A stretch of DNA of 64,000 nucleotides from Devosia sp. 67-54 (GTDB lineage Bacteria; Pseudomonadota; Alphaproteobacteria; Rhizobiales; Devosiaceae). Numbering within the stretch: the stretch's first letter is position 1; every line of letters begins with the position of its first letter. Below are positions 1 to 8,431 of the stretch, piece by piece. The notes beneath the pieces were generated by a model. It saw only the letters and a program-made list of their open reading frames with translations. It had not been told where the DNA came from and searched no databases. The stretch lies in contig NZ_MKVA01000006.1 in the NCBI RefSeq assembly GCF_001899075.1, positions 248,001 to 312,000 on the forward strand. Reading direction: 5' to 3'. The position numbers and the translations under genes were made by a program.

Positions 1-1123
1 GGAATGACCTGTTGCCTCCATAAATGCGGACGAGGCGCTCTACCTCCGTGACGATTTCGTTGTGCGCGTCGCCTGCACCGTCGAGCATGAGTCTCCGCTC
101 GAGGCCATAGAAGTAGAGGAACACGTAGCCGATGTTGGTATCTGGGTTGTTGCGGCCGCTAGCGAGCCAATCGATGTAGGCTTTGCGCGAGGACGGGGTG
201 AGCTGCTGATACGAGGGCCAGTAGTCGAGGTATTGTCCGGAGATGTCGGCGCGAGTGGCGACGGGGAGTGAGGGGATGATGAGGCAATTGTCTTGATCGG
301 CCCAGCCTTCCTGGGGCCTGAGGTGCTCGCCCACATAGATCATGCCGCCGGAAATGGTGTGCTTGCCTACCTGAACCGACTGTCCCCTTGGAATCCAGGG
401 GATCGATGCGTGACTCCCTTGTACGCGCGGCGGTTCGGCACGACGGGTCTCAACCTTCACCGAAATGATCGGACTGGGAGCCGGCCGCGACGGCGATGAT
501 CCGGTGTCGGCCAATTGATCGGCGGGGGCTCGAGCCGGCTTGCGTTGCCTCGTGCGCCCCGATTGGCGTCGGTCTCTGGCTGCTGAAACGAAATAGACAG
601 CGACCGCGGCGGCGGCCACGAGGCCGCAGAGGACAAGGTAGAAGGGACCAGCGTCCGACGTCATAGTTGAGAGCCTTCCTGCAGAGACCGGTGAGGTGGT
701 CTCCGTGGATGAAATGGCCGATGGCGCCTGATGGCGAGCCGGGGCGCCTGCCGGTCGCTGCGGTGGAATGACGGGGGGCGACTCCGACGCCGATGTCTGC
801 GCAGCCATCGAGCTCAAAGCGTCGGTGAGTGGGATTGACCCCTTTGTCGGTGATGGCTCCGGTGGGGTCGATTTGATAAGAAGACGTTCCGTGTTGGGAT
901 CAAGCTCTCCTGTTGCGGGCAAGCCGTTGGCGTTCTGGAAGGCGGCAAGGGCAAGACGGGACTGCTTGCCCCATAGGCCATCAACCGTTCCGACGTTGTA
1001 GCCGTGATTGGCGAGAGCCTGTTGGATTTCGGTCGTGGTGGGAGTTGTTTGCCCGAGCGCGACATCGCTGCCCAGCATGAACAGGCTCAGCGCAAGCGCA
1101 AGCAGACGTCGACTGCCAACCAC
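1..1123 (-). CDS. Membrane-anchored TerB_N-domain protein with peptidoglycan-binding-like domain (partial, runs off the left edge)
   Basis: This reading frame has no stop down to base 1, so its C-terminus is outside the window. It begins with a signal-peptide-like stretch (hydrophobic core LLALALSLFML) when read from the GTG at 1123. Next comes a PG_binding_1-like repeat (NHGYNVGTVDGLWGKQS), a Pro/Ser-rich linker and a clear transmembrane helix (coded near 590-660). The following soluble part has hallmarks of the TerB N-terminal domain: WIPRGQSVQV, then YIDWLASGR and IGYVFLYFYGLER. The helix would place the first domain outside and TerB_N inside. TerB_N proteins recur in phage-defence and stress neighbourhoods, which fits the island; their biochemistry is not established. 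Start codon is uncertain: ATG at 1078 and ATG at 1234 (with a weak AAGGTGG) are in the same frame. Domain call is from motif recognition. Confidence 0.7.
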   Translation of the reverse strand, partial: MVGSRRLLALALSLFMLGSDVALGQTTPTTTEIQQALANHGYNVGTVDGLWGKQSRLALAAFQNANGLPATGELDPNTERLLIKSTPPEPSPTKGSIPLTDALSSMAAQTSASESPPVIPPQRPAGAPARHQAPSAISSTETTSPVSAGRLSTMTSDAGPFYLVLCGLVAAAAVAVYFVSAARDRRQSGRTRQRKPARAPADQLADTGSSPSRPAPSPIISVKVETRRAEPPRVQGSHASIPWIPRGQSVQVGKHTISGGMIYVGEHLRPQEGWADQDNCLIIPSLPVATRADISGQYLDYWPSYQQLTPSSRKAYIDWLASGRNNPDTNIGYVFLYFYGLERRLMLDGAGDAHNEIVTEVERLVRIYGGNRSF

Positions 1124-1471
1124 TCGATTGTCTTGGATCTTCTTATCCCCCGGGCAGCGAAAATATAGCAACGCGCCCAAGCAAGTTAAGAAGAAACGAT
1201 GGAAGGCGCTTTTGGCTCGCCTACCGCGATGCATTTGCCACCTTCGCCACTTGCGCGTTCAAACCCCACGAACTGAGGAGGTTTTCGATGGTTGAAGAGG
1301 CAAAGAGGACGACGGAATTTCGAGCCGACATGGTCAGTCGATTTGGTAGACGTCGAGGCATTGGCCGGGAAAACGTGCCGATGCTACGCCAAGGAGGTTG
1401 ACGGCCAACTTGCTTGCAGCACTGCTCAAGTCGGTGGCTGCCGATCACGTGCGCAGCGCGCACCTTCCGTG
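1124..1471. other. Intergenic gap, one possible tiny ORF
   Basis: About 350 bases between the TerB_N gene and the end of bilD, both on the minus strand. The only thing of note is a 37-codon plus-strand ORF at 1287-1400 preceded by a very good Shine-Dalgarno (GAGGAGG, about 6 bases before its ATG). Its peptide is short, Arg/Glu-rich and unrecognised. It may be a remnant or chance. I see no convincing promoter or terminator. Confidence 0.3.
1287..1400 (+). CDS. Possible 37-residue small protein (unrecognised)
   Basis: A short ORF starting ATG GTT GAA GAG, ending TGA, with a strong GAGGAGG ribosome-binding site at ideal spacing. It is charged (many Arg and Glu), has no signal peptide or membrane segment, and resembles nothing I recognise. 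It lies antisense to the operon direction in a gap, so it could be a decayed N-terminus of a larger gene. The ribosome-binding site is the only argument for it. Confidence 0.22.
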
Positions 1472-2836
1472 CTAAGTGCTCAGTGTGGTGAACCCCGGGT
1501 TCCATGACGTGTCGAGATTATTCGCGGCAACGGCCTCCCGAAGGTCTGGCGCGCGGAGGTTGAGATCAATGACCTCCAGACCCCCTATGCCGTTAAGGCG
1601 CTTAAATACTTCGGCCAGGACAAGACAGGCGGCGATAACACCGACGAAAGGTGCACCGACGGTCCGGCTTGCCAGCTGGACGAGTCCGCATTCGTCAACG
1701 GCTCCTGACTCTAGTAGAGAGTCATAGGCGGGACTTTTCGGGCTTTCTTTCTCGTCGATGACCTCACCCCATTTTTGCAGACTTGGCACGGTCGCGGGAA
1801 ACGTGTGAATGCGCATGGTCAGATATTCCTGGGGACCCGCACCCAACCCTGCTTCGACCACGAGATCGAAGCCGGCTTCGTCGATTCTTGCTCGCGCCTC
1901 AGAGTTGTCGACGCCGAAAAGCGCAATGCGGGGATCACTCTCACCAAGGAAAAGTCTCCCGTCGAACCGGCGTTCGACAATGTGGGTAACAAATCCTCGT
2001 GCTTCCAACCAGCCGGCCATCTCGCGCGTCTTGAGCCGACGCTCCTGGCTTGCTTGCGTCAACATCGACGTGCTGTCGTTGGAGGACGTCAGCCGGTCAA
2101 AATCCTGCAGTGTGAGTTCCAGTTCGCTCGGTTTTGCGAAAGGAAGCATCGCGAGGGTCCAAAGGTAGGCTTGTCCCAAATGACCCAAACCCACGAGCCA
2201 GAGGCGGCTGGGCAGGACAAATGCGTGCGGACCGCCCTGTGCTGCCCGCCAGTCGATCTCAGGCGACCAGAGCGATAGGCCGACGATACGGCGTGCTGCG
2301 AGGACGTGGCCGCGCAGGTTCTGAAAGACTTCGCTCACGACCATAGCGCCGGCGAGAACCGCGCCGAGAACCTCGAGTTCACCTTCTTCAAGACGCAGCA
2401 GATCATCGACAGGACCGACCGCAGCGCGCCAACCGTCAAACGTCACGCTGAGGACGATGGAGGAGTGACGCTCGTTTTCCTGTTTGCCGAGCAGCACGAT
2501 GGGCATCTGGTCGGTGGGTTGGTCCGAAAGCGTTCCGCCCATGGCAACGACGGCATCGGCAAGCGATTTCTGGCCGCCGGGTAGCTCGATGAGGAGGGGC
2601 GCGTCTGGAAGACCAAACACATGGACGCCGCCGAGTAGAGAGCGCCGTCCGGCGTTGACCATGGTGAGAAGTGCCGCCTGATGAGCCCGCGAAGACGCAA
2701 CGACAGATCCCGTCGAAATGCCGATCTTGTATCGCGCGAAGAGCTCGTAGGCTTCGTCGATAGATGCCGCCTCGCCGGTGTCGAGGGCCATTTTGACGCC
2801 GCGATGCAGATTGTCGGGTTTGGCAAAGTCATTCAT
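1472..2836 (-). CDS. bilD: BilD-like E1 (ThiF-fold) activating enzyme
   Basis: Predicted E1 that adenylates the C-terminal glycine of the ubiquitin-like protein BilA and passes it as a thioester to the E2. The ThiF-type Rossmann core begins around residue 212 with VGLGHLG. The nucleotide-contact segment follows (LQDFDRLTSSND, about 243-253). A second conserved block near the C-terminus has DECGL and VGAPFVG (about 381-399), where Cys383 is a candidate catalytic cysteine. The first 200 residues form an extra N-terminal domain, as in other Bil E1s. The start is set by the ATGA overlap with the end of bilC (454 aa); an open frame upstream to 3094 is antisense noise inside bilC. Last gene of the four-gene operon. 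The family call is strong; the catalytic Cys is inferred. Confidence 0.85.
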   Translation of the reverse strand: MNDFAKPDNLHRGVKMALDTGEAASIDEAYELFARYKIGISTGSVVASSRAHQAALLTMVNAGRRSLLGGVHVFGLPDAPLLIELPGGQKSLADAVVAMGGTLSDQPTDQMPIVLLGKQENERHSSIVLSVTFDGWRAAVGPVDDLLRLEEGELEVLGAVLAGAMVVSEVFQNLRGHVLAARRIVGLSLWSPEIDWRAAQGGPHAFVLPSRLWLVGLGHLGQAYLWTLAMLPFAKPSELELTLQDFDRLTSSNDSTSMLTQASQERRLKTREMAGWLEARGFVTHIVERRFDGRLFLGESDPRIALFGVDNSEARARIDEAGFDLVVEAGLGAGPQEYLTMRIHTFPATVPSLQKWGEVIDEKESPKSPAYDSLLESGAVDECGLVQLASRTVGAPFVGVIAACLVLAEVFKRLNGIGGLEVIDLNLRAPDLREAVAANNLDTSWNPGFTTLST

Positions 2837-3315
2837 CTCAATGTCCCCGTAGAAAGTACTTTCCTTGCGCGCCAGCCGCTGAAGTCCGTCCACTGATGCG
2901 AGCCCTCGTAACGGTAGATGCCGAGGCGATGGCGCCAGTGAGGGCCGCGGGCGAAGTCGGGCACGATCAGTGCGATGTGACCGGCGAGCGCGACCATCGG
3001 ATTGGCGCGATCTGATTGACTCTGCCGTGCTGAGCCCGGGTGCGTGTGGGCGTCGCCGACAACGTTGAGCTGGTTGGTCCTGCAGATATGCCAAAGCCGA
3101 TCAAATGCATCCGCTTCCAGAATGCAGACGCCGGTCGAGTAAGCGTCGGACTGCAGTTCGTCGTAAAAGATCCAGCGCGAAACGGTCCTGACGCCGTCGA
3201 CGTCCTGGCCAAGCAGGAAAGCTCCGGCTTCGTGCTTACCGTCACCGCGACGCCAGAGTTCAGAGAGCCCGTCCAGCCAAAGGCGCCGCGCGAATACCAG
3301 TTTTGAGTCAACCAT
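2833..3315 (-). CDS. bilC: BilC-like JAB/JAMM deubiquitinase
   Basis: Small (160 aa) JAB/MPN metalloprotease, predicted to remove BilA from its targets or to mature it. All JAMM zinc ligands are visible: Glu29 in HEAGAFLLG, then His90 and His92 in DAHTHPG, Ser99 and Asp102 in SQSD. The spacing (HxHP-x5-S-x2-D) is one residue shorter than the commonest form. The chosen start, ATG at 3315, has an AGGAA-type ribosome-binding site and overlaps the end of bilB by 8 bases; an in-frame ATG at 3354 would lie deeper inside bilB. The 3' end overlaps bilD by four bases (ATGA), implying coupled translation. The HTHP motif and the E1/E2 neighbours make the assignment firm. Confidence 0.87.
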   Translation of the reverse strand: MVDSKLVFARRLWLDGLSELWRRGDGKHEAGAFLLGQDVDGVRTVSRWIFYDELQSDAYSTGVCILEADAFDRLWHICRTNQLNVVGDAHTHPGSARQSQSDRANPMVALAGHIALIVPDFARGPHWRHRLGIYRYEGSHQWTDFSGWRARKVLSTGTLR

Positions 3316-3796
3316 TTCGCGTTCCTGTATAGTCGTCGGAATTGAGGAGCTCATGGACGGCGCGCAGGTAGAGGGCGAGTCCCTGGTCAGCCCTCCAAAT
3401 CAAATCCGGATGCTCCTGGCGCCAGTTGTCGTGGCCTACGATGCTTTCGCGATCGCACGGCAAGTAAAGGCAAGTGCCGTTCTTCCAGTCGGGCCGAAAA
3501 ACTGCCGGCACACGGGATCGACCATTTGGCCACCTGGCGAAGGGCAGAGGGTTATTGGTCTCGACACTCCAAGGCTGCGCGGTGGGCGGGACACTAGGAA
3601 AGCCCGCGCAGTTGAAGCGGAGCGCGTAGTGCGAGGGGGCACGAGGCCGCGGCGCAGCCGCGACCTCGATGATAACGTAGGGCCAGGCGACGAGAAGAGC
3701 GCGCCACCGGCCAGTATGGACGGCAAGCCGAAATGATGCGGCTTCGAGATAGCTCCTCAAAGCACGTTCATCAGGCAGCAGCAGCGCGGCGTCCAT
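3308..3796 (-). CDS. bilB: BilB-like E2 conjugating enzyme
   Basis: A 162-residue protein in the E2 position of the operon. A beta-rich N-terminal half ([15 protein letters not shown]) is followed by [11 protein letters not shown] and then [13 protein letters not shown] at about 106-116, which looks like an E2 active-site loop; Cys109 and Cys114 are the candidate catalytic cysteines. The tail has GHDNW, HPDLIW and a C-terminal helix. On sequence alone it would be hard to name; the call rests on its place between the ubiquitin-like gene and the JAMM and E1 genes, together with the cysteine loop. It starts 3 bases after the bilA stop and overlaps bilC by 8 bases. Predicted to accept BilA from the E1 and attach it to targets, without a separate E3. 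Confidence 0.75.
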   Translation of the reverse strand: MDAALLLPDERALRSYLEAASFRLAVHTGRWRALLVAWPYVIIEVAAAPRPRAPSHYALRFNCAGFPSVPPTAQPWSVETNNPLPFARWPNGRSRVPAVFRPDWKNGTCLYLPCDRESIVGHDNWRQEHPDLIWRADQGLALYLRAVHELLNSDDYTGTRNG

Positions 3797-3799
3797 CGC

Positions 3800-4297
3800 T
3801 TAGCCTTCGACGCGCTTGCGCGGGACCAGCGTGAAGCTGATCGAGCAAAGGCCTTTTGCGACGAGCGTGCCAATGTGAGTGTCGGGATCGGGACGGTCCG
3901 TCGTGCCGGCCAGTTGCAAGACGTGTTCACTGGCATCGACCGGCGTCATGCCGATTTCCTTGACGAACCACTTCTTGACGCGCGCGACGGTGGCGGCGGG
4001 GCTGAACTTGTCCTGCTCGCGGCGGGCATTGAAAGCGACGGTAACATCGACACGGCGGCATCGGTGGACGATAACGCGATCTTTGTCCTTGCCGCCCTGG
4101 GCGAGGAACGGCTTATCGTTGTCGAGGGGATCATCGCGATCCTCGACGTAGACTAGGGCTTCCTTCTCGTCACCCTGGAACAAGCCACGCTGGAGCGCGG
4201 CCTTGATGATGTCCTTGACGGACGTGTGCTCGCCAACCTCGATGATCTCGATCTGGCGAGATGCCTCGGCCTGCGCGAAAATGGAAAGGCTCGACAT
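3800..4297 (-). CDS. bilA: BilA-like tandem ubiquitin-fold modifier (ISG15-like)
   Basis: A 165-residue protein that reads as two beta-grasp domains in tandem: about 1-77 (VKDIIKAALQRGLF as the first helix, ending VIVHRC) and about 78-165 (VARVKKWFVKEIG as the second helix). It ends in RKRVEG, so a glycine is the very last residue, the arrangement needed for E1 activation without trimming. Two fused ubiquitin-like domains in the first position of an A-E2-JAMM-E1 operon match BilA of the Bil system, which in other bacteria modifies phage particles and impairs infection. The ATG at 4297 was chosen for its AGAGGTAG ribosome-binding site; the frame is open to 4348 but without a better start. First gene of its operon or fourth of a longer one. 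Confidence 0.82.
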   Translation of the reverse strand: MSSLSIFAQAEASRQIEIIEVGEHTSVKDIIKAALQRGLFQGDEKEALVYVEDRDDPLDNDKPFLAQGGKDKDRVIVHRCRRVDVTVAFNARREQDKFSPAATVARVKKWFVKEIGMTPVDASEHVLQLAGTTDRPDPDTHIGTLVAKGLCSISFTLVPRKRVEG

Positions 4298-4379
4298 TTC
4301 TACCTCTTGAGTGCGTGTCACGCTGAGATGCGCAACTACCCTCCTCAAGCCGGCTAAAACGAGAATCGGAAATTCCTCG

Positions 4380-4394
4380 GGACCATTGCCGAAC
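4380..4394 (-). promoter_or_regulatory. Candidate LexA-like box upstream of bilA
   Basis: In the 157-base gap before bilA the minus strand reads GTTC-GGCAATG-GTCC. The alphaproteobacterial LexA operator is GTTC-N7-GTTC, so this is one mismatch away at the right spacing. One short match can arise by chance. I do not see matching -35 and -10 hexamers with confidence in this gap. Confidence 0.22.
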
Positions 4395-4454
4395 TAGCGA
4401 CACTGAGACCGGGGCGGCTATACGCCTGTCGCGAGCATGCGCTGGTGCGGACGA

Positions 4455-7400
4455 TCAGGCCCTGGCCAATCCGGTCGATGGGCAAATGAAGTAGTAAGGG
4501 CAGGTGGGACATTCGCGCCCGCTCGGCTTTGGGTCAAACCGTCCAGCGTCGATTTGAGCGAACGCTTCGCTTACCTCGGTCGTGATTTCCGCATCGGGCT
4601 TTTTGGCGCCTTCGACGCGATCGCCGGTTAGCAGCGACACATGTTCGAATATCACCGACTTTGAAGAATGATCGCGACTGACGGCATTGAACAGAAGCTT
4701 GTCGCGAGCGCGCTGGGTTTCTTTTTTTGCGAGCCGCCCGGCCTTCAGGCGCTGTATCACCACTTTGTTGTCTCGGAGCTGGATATTGTCCGCCTGCAAG
4801 AGGATACGTCTTGTCCCGACGTCGACGTGGCGAGTGACGTCGAGGTTTTCGCCAGCCATCTCGCCAGCCGCCACTGCGAGCATCCTACGGGCGGTGGTCT
4901 GATAGACCTCGCTGTGGGGATGGTCGGTCGGGCCCTGCTCGGACCACCGAGAGTTGAACTGTTGGTCCAGCTCGTTGGTCAACGCCGAACCCGGGGCGCC
5001 GTTCATCCATTTGAGAGTTGAACGGACGACGGAGAGAAAGCGAAGGTATGGCCCCCGCTCGGAGCTTGATCTGAGGCTCAGAACGTCCTGGTAGTAAAAG
5101 CGTCTGGGGCACTTTTGATAGCGTTCGATGGCTTCAGCCCCCACGCCATTGGCGGTGTCGAGAGTGCCAGCCAGGGGGGCGAAGGCAGGCTCAGCGCGCC
5201 CAGTACTGATCCAATTGGCACCCGTCGGCTCCGGCATCTTGGCCTGGAGGGACTCGAGCAGCGACGATGGATTGGGTCTTGGTTGGCCCCCGTAGCGCAT
5301 CGATCGTGACAAACCCAGATGGTCGCGGGCTCGTGAAAGGGCGACGAAGAAGAGGCTCTTTTCCTCCATCTCCGGCGACATCAACGGATCGGGCTCGATC
5401 ATCCCATCAGGAGGCGGGCACGGCACGGCTCCGCCCTTCAGAGGAAAGTAACTGGGGCTCAAAGAGGGTACGTGCACCGAATTGAACTCAAGGCCTTTGC
5501 TCGCGTGAACGGTCATGAGTTTGACAGCATCGATGCCCGCGGCTGCCGCTGGTAGCCGACGAAATTCCTTCTCTTCATCGAGGATCTCAAGGCGTCGAAC
5601 GTGTTCGAGAAAGTCGCGTTTGGGATCGGTCTTTGACTTTCGGCGGTGCTCGTACGTTACCTGCAACAGCTGGTACATCGCGAGCCGGCGCTGCTGACCG
5701 GCGACGGACGCCTCACGGAGGGTATCCTCGCGGACCGCTCCTTTGTTGAACAGATAGTCGGAGAGAAGCCAATGTGGCGATGTGCCGAAATGCACACCGG
5801 CGAGATCGGCAGCCAACCGCGCCAGCCGTTGCCGACCGATGGCGGAAATTCCCTCAATGGGCGAGAGGTCCCTTAGCGCCTTCAGGAGCGATGTTTTGCT
5901 CTCCCTGATCGCATGCAACAGCGTGAGAATGTCGTCGACCGGGATATCGTATCTTGGCCACTGCCCAACACGAAACAGTCCGAGACCGTCACGTTCCGAG
6001 GCGACCGACAGCAAGCTCAGCATGTCGCGGACCTCGGGTCGTTCGAAGAAGTCGCCGAAGTATAGGGTCGGGATACCCGCGCGCTCGAGGTGCTCTGTAA
6101 GCCTCACCAGAGTCGAATGGGCGCGCGCTAGCACCGCATGATCCTTGAGCGAGCCGCCGCTGGTCCGCTGAGTCTCGATGCGCCCGGCGATGCCCTCGTA
6201 CTCTGCCTCTCGCGTTGCCGCCACGTTATAGACGACAGTTCCAGTTGTTTCGCCGCGATCCGGTCGTAGAGCCGGCGGTTCGTCGCCGGGGGCCACAGCT
6301 TTCATTGATCGCCCGAAGGTCTCGAAGGTCGAGACGATTTGCCCACCGGAGCGATAGTTGATTTCAAGATCCGTATGACCGGCACCGGCAAAGCGATCGC
6401 GAAACCGGGCAAAATTGACGGGCGAGGCACCGCGGAAGCGATAGATAGACTGTTTGACGTCACCCACGACCCACGGACCGCGTTGCGGGTCGACGAGGAG
6501 ACTGAGAAAGACCCCGCTGGCCCGATTGGTGTCCTGGTATTCGTCAACGAGGACGTTCCGGTACTGTGACCGTACAGACTGCTGGACCTCGTGGTTTGAC
6601 GCCAGTATCTCGATGGGGCGGCCGATCAAGTCGCCGAAATCGAGCCAGCCACGTTTACGCAATTCTCGATCATAGATCTCGTAGATCCGTGCAACTTCCG
6701 CCGCGCGAGCACTTGCCTCCGGATCGACATCCTTCATCGCAGCGGCGAGTTCGGCATAGTGCGCGGGACCGCAGAGCTCATCTTTGGCACGACTGATTGC
6801 GCCTAGAACGGATTTCAGAGAGCGGAGCGGCTCGTTGAGCTCGAAGTAGTAGTTGAGATCCAACTGCGGCAGCAGTTCCTCAAGGAGGAACAGCTGGTCC
6901 GAGCGGCTGGCAATGTAGGGTGCATCGTTCGGCCCCGCCCAATAGAGGCGCATCAACTCGAGGCCAAAGGCGTGAAAGGTCCCCGTCCAAACGCCGGTGC
7001 TTGCGTCCCCAAGGTTGTCCCTTACGCGTGTTGCGAGGTCCTGCGCCGACTCGTTGGAATAGGTGAGGGCCAGGATTGAGGTCGGTGCTTCGCCACTATG
7101 GATCAGATGCGCGATCCGACGGACGAGTGTTCGAGTCTTGCCCGTGCCCGGTCCGGCGCGCACCTGGTGGGGACCAATCGGCGCCTTGATAGCGCGCTCC
7201 TGTGACGGGTCAGGTTTGGGTTCGGGTCGCTTTTCCTTGGACGGCGGATCATCCGGAAGGAGAAGCGCGTCGGCAAGTTGCTGCAGGACTAAAGTCTCCG
7301 GCACCTCCAGCCGACGGGCGAGGCCGGTGGCGGTCGCTCCGGATGCGACGAACGCCGCACTCAGCTTCTCGCGCGGCAGCAACAGCTCGCGGGCAAACAC

Positions 7401-7799
7401 ATTAGCCTGCGCTTCGCGCCGTTGCTTTGGACTATAGGAGTCGTCTTCCCCAACTGCCGACTCTTCGGGCTCCGCAGGGGTCCAAGCGTCGAAGTCATCT
7501 TCGTGGCAGCGGGCGGCATCGTTGTGCAATCGAATATGCGCGAATTCATGTGCGATGTAAAAGTGCTGGAGGTCTGTTGAGAGGTCCTTGGAATAGAGGA
7601 TCCGGTTTCCATCTGGATCAAAGAGCGCCTGAGCTCCGTCGAGAAGGGTGCTCTCCTGGGCAAGCGGCATCAGCGCGGTACCAGTTGCAACCATAGCTTT
7701 GCGGATGAGTTCGCTCGCTGAGATGAGCTGGGACTCGCCTGCTGCGAGTTCGTCGTGCCACTGCTGGGCACGGAGGCGTATCTGAAGCCAGCTGCTCAC
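4455..7799 (-). CDS. ImmA/IrrE metallopeptidase fused to UvrD/AddA-type helicase with nuclease-like C-terminus
   Basis: A 1114-residue three-part protein. Residues about 1-190 are an ImmA/IrrE-like zinc peptidase: HEFAH at 84-88 and the family's third motif EAQANVFARELLLP, with ligand Glu near 129. A superfamily 1 helicase follows: Walker A GPGTGKT (about 216-222), motif II DEYQDT, motif III GDVKQSIYRFRG and later helicase motifs (VHASKGLEF; ALSRARDHL). The C-terminal 200 residues resemble the PDDEXK_1 domain of AddA/RecB-like proteins, ending in CPTCPYYFIC; the expected catalytic D-x-K appears as RLK, so nuclease activity is doubtful. The start is a GTG in a GTGA overlap with the HTH gene; an ATG at 7835 lies inside that gene. 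The peptidase likely cleaves the neighbouring HTH protein, as in ImmA/ImmR pairs (inference). Confidence 0.85.
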   Translation of the reverse strand: MSSWLQIRLRAQQWHDELAAGESQLISASELIRKAMVATGTALMPLAQESTLLDGAQALFDPDGNRILYSKDLSTDLQHFYIAHEFAHIRLHNDAARCHEDDFDAWTPAEPEESAVGEDDSYSPKQRREAQANVFARELLLPREKLSAAFVASGATATGLARRLEVPETLVLQQLADALLLPDDPPSKEKRPEPKPDPSQERAIKAPIGPHQVRAGPGTGKTRTLVRRIAHLIHSGEAPTSILALTYSNESAQDLATRVRDNLGDASTGVWTGTFHAFGLELMRLYWAGPNDAPYIASRSDQLFLLEELLPQLDLNYYFELNEPLRSLKSVLGAISRAKDELCGPAHYAELAAAMKDVDPEASARAAEVARIYEIYDRELRKRGWLDFGDLIGRPIEILASNHEVQQSVRSQYRNVLVDEYQDTNRASGVFLSLLVDPQRGPWVVGDVKQSIYRFRGASPVNFARFRDRFAGAGHTDLEINYRSGGQIVSTFETFGRSMKAVAPGDEPPALRPDRGETTGTVVYNVAATREAEYEGIAGRIETQRTSGGSLKDHAVLARAHSTLVRLTEHLERAGIPTLYFGDFFERPEVRDMLSLLSVASERDGLGLFRVGQWPRYDIPVDDILTLLHAIRESKTSLLKALRDLSPIEGISAIGRQRLARLAADLAGVHFGTSPHWLLSDYLFNKGAVREDTLREASVAGQQRRLAMYQLLQVTYEHRRKSKTDPKRDFLEHVRRLEILDEEKEFRRLPAAAAGIDAVKLMTVHASKGLEFNSVHVPSLSPSYFPLKGGAVPCPPPDGMIEPDPLMSPEMEEKSLFFVALSRARDHLGLSRSMRYGGQPRPNPSSLLESLQAKMPEPTGANWISTGRAEPAFAPLAGTLDTANGVGAEAIERYQKCPRRFYYQDVLSLRSSSERGPYLRFLSVVRSTLKWMNGAPGSALTNELDQQFNSRWSEQGPTDHPHSEVYQTTARRMLAVAAGEMAGENLDVTRHVDVGTRRILLQADNIQLRDNKVVIQRLKAGRLAKKETQRARDKLLFNAVSRDHSSKSVIFEHVSLLTGDRVEGAKKPDAEITTEVSEAFAQIDAGRFDPKPSGRECPTCPYYFICPSTGLARA

Positions 7800-8431
7800 G
7801 GTGGACCTGTTCCCTCCGCTATTGCTCTGCGCCACGTCGCCTTGTCAGTGTCGGACAGAGAAGAGCGCGACAATGCCTCCTCAAACGTCTCGGTGGCGAG
7901 CTGAGCCTTCTTTCGGCTTTTTAGTAGTCCTGGTCGTGACGACGCCATCTTCGGCAAAGCGAGCGCCATCCATATTTCATCGATAGCCACTGCGAGCACG
8001 GCCGCAAAGCTGCGGGCCAGCAAACGAGGGATGCCCTCAACAGGAACAATTCGACCTCGATCCAGCTTCATGAACATCTCGTCGTCGATGCCAACTCGGC
8101 TGGCGACGTCTGCGTCGGACAAGCCCGCGTTGTGCGCCATTTGAGAAAGGCGCAGCGGCGAAGCGGAGTTTGCCGTGGCTTCGAGAGAGTGAAGACGGTT
8201 CAAAGCCTCGCTGACAGCGAGGTTCGCGAAATGTTCGACGTCAAGGCTGGGCGCATCGCCATCCTCCTCCGCTTGGAAGGCCAGGGAGGCAAAGAAATCG
8301 GCGAGCTCGTCGGTGAAGGCGGGGTATCTCTTCGACCAAATTTCCAGGCTCTCATAGGACGGGACGATCTCGCCGTCCTCGAGCATGAGCGCAAGGACGT
8401 CATCGAATGTAGTAGGTTCAGGGCGGGTCAT
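7796..8431 (-). CDS. HTH (XRE-like) protein, probable partner/substrate of the IrrE-helicase fusion
   Basis: A 211-residue protein with two parts. The first 80 residues have a helical pattern including SLEIWSKRYPAF and an acidic stretch. Residues about 94-127 form a Cro/C1-type helix-turn-helix (LSQMAHNAGLSDADVASRVGI), followed by a helical tail. It overlaps the upstream sigma-like gene by ATGA (start at 8431, preceded by GGAG) and the downstream IrrE-helicase gene by GTGA, so all three are translationally coupled. XRE-type proteins next to IrrE peptidases are usually repressors cleaved by the peptidase on DNA damage. That role here is inferred from context. Because the sigma-like gene precedes it, an anti-sigma-like function is the main alternative. 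Confidence 0.7.
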   Translation of the reverse strand: MTRPEPTTFDDVLALMLEDGEIVPSYESLEIWSKRYPAFTDELADFFASLAFQAEEDGDAPSLDVEHFANLAVSEALNRLHSLEATANSASPLRLSQMAHNAGLSDADVASRVGIDDEMFMKLDRGRIVPVEGIPRLLARSFAAVLAVAIDEIWMALALPKMASSRPGLLKSRKKAQLATETFEEALSRSSLSDTDKATWRRAIAEGTGPP

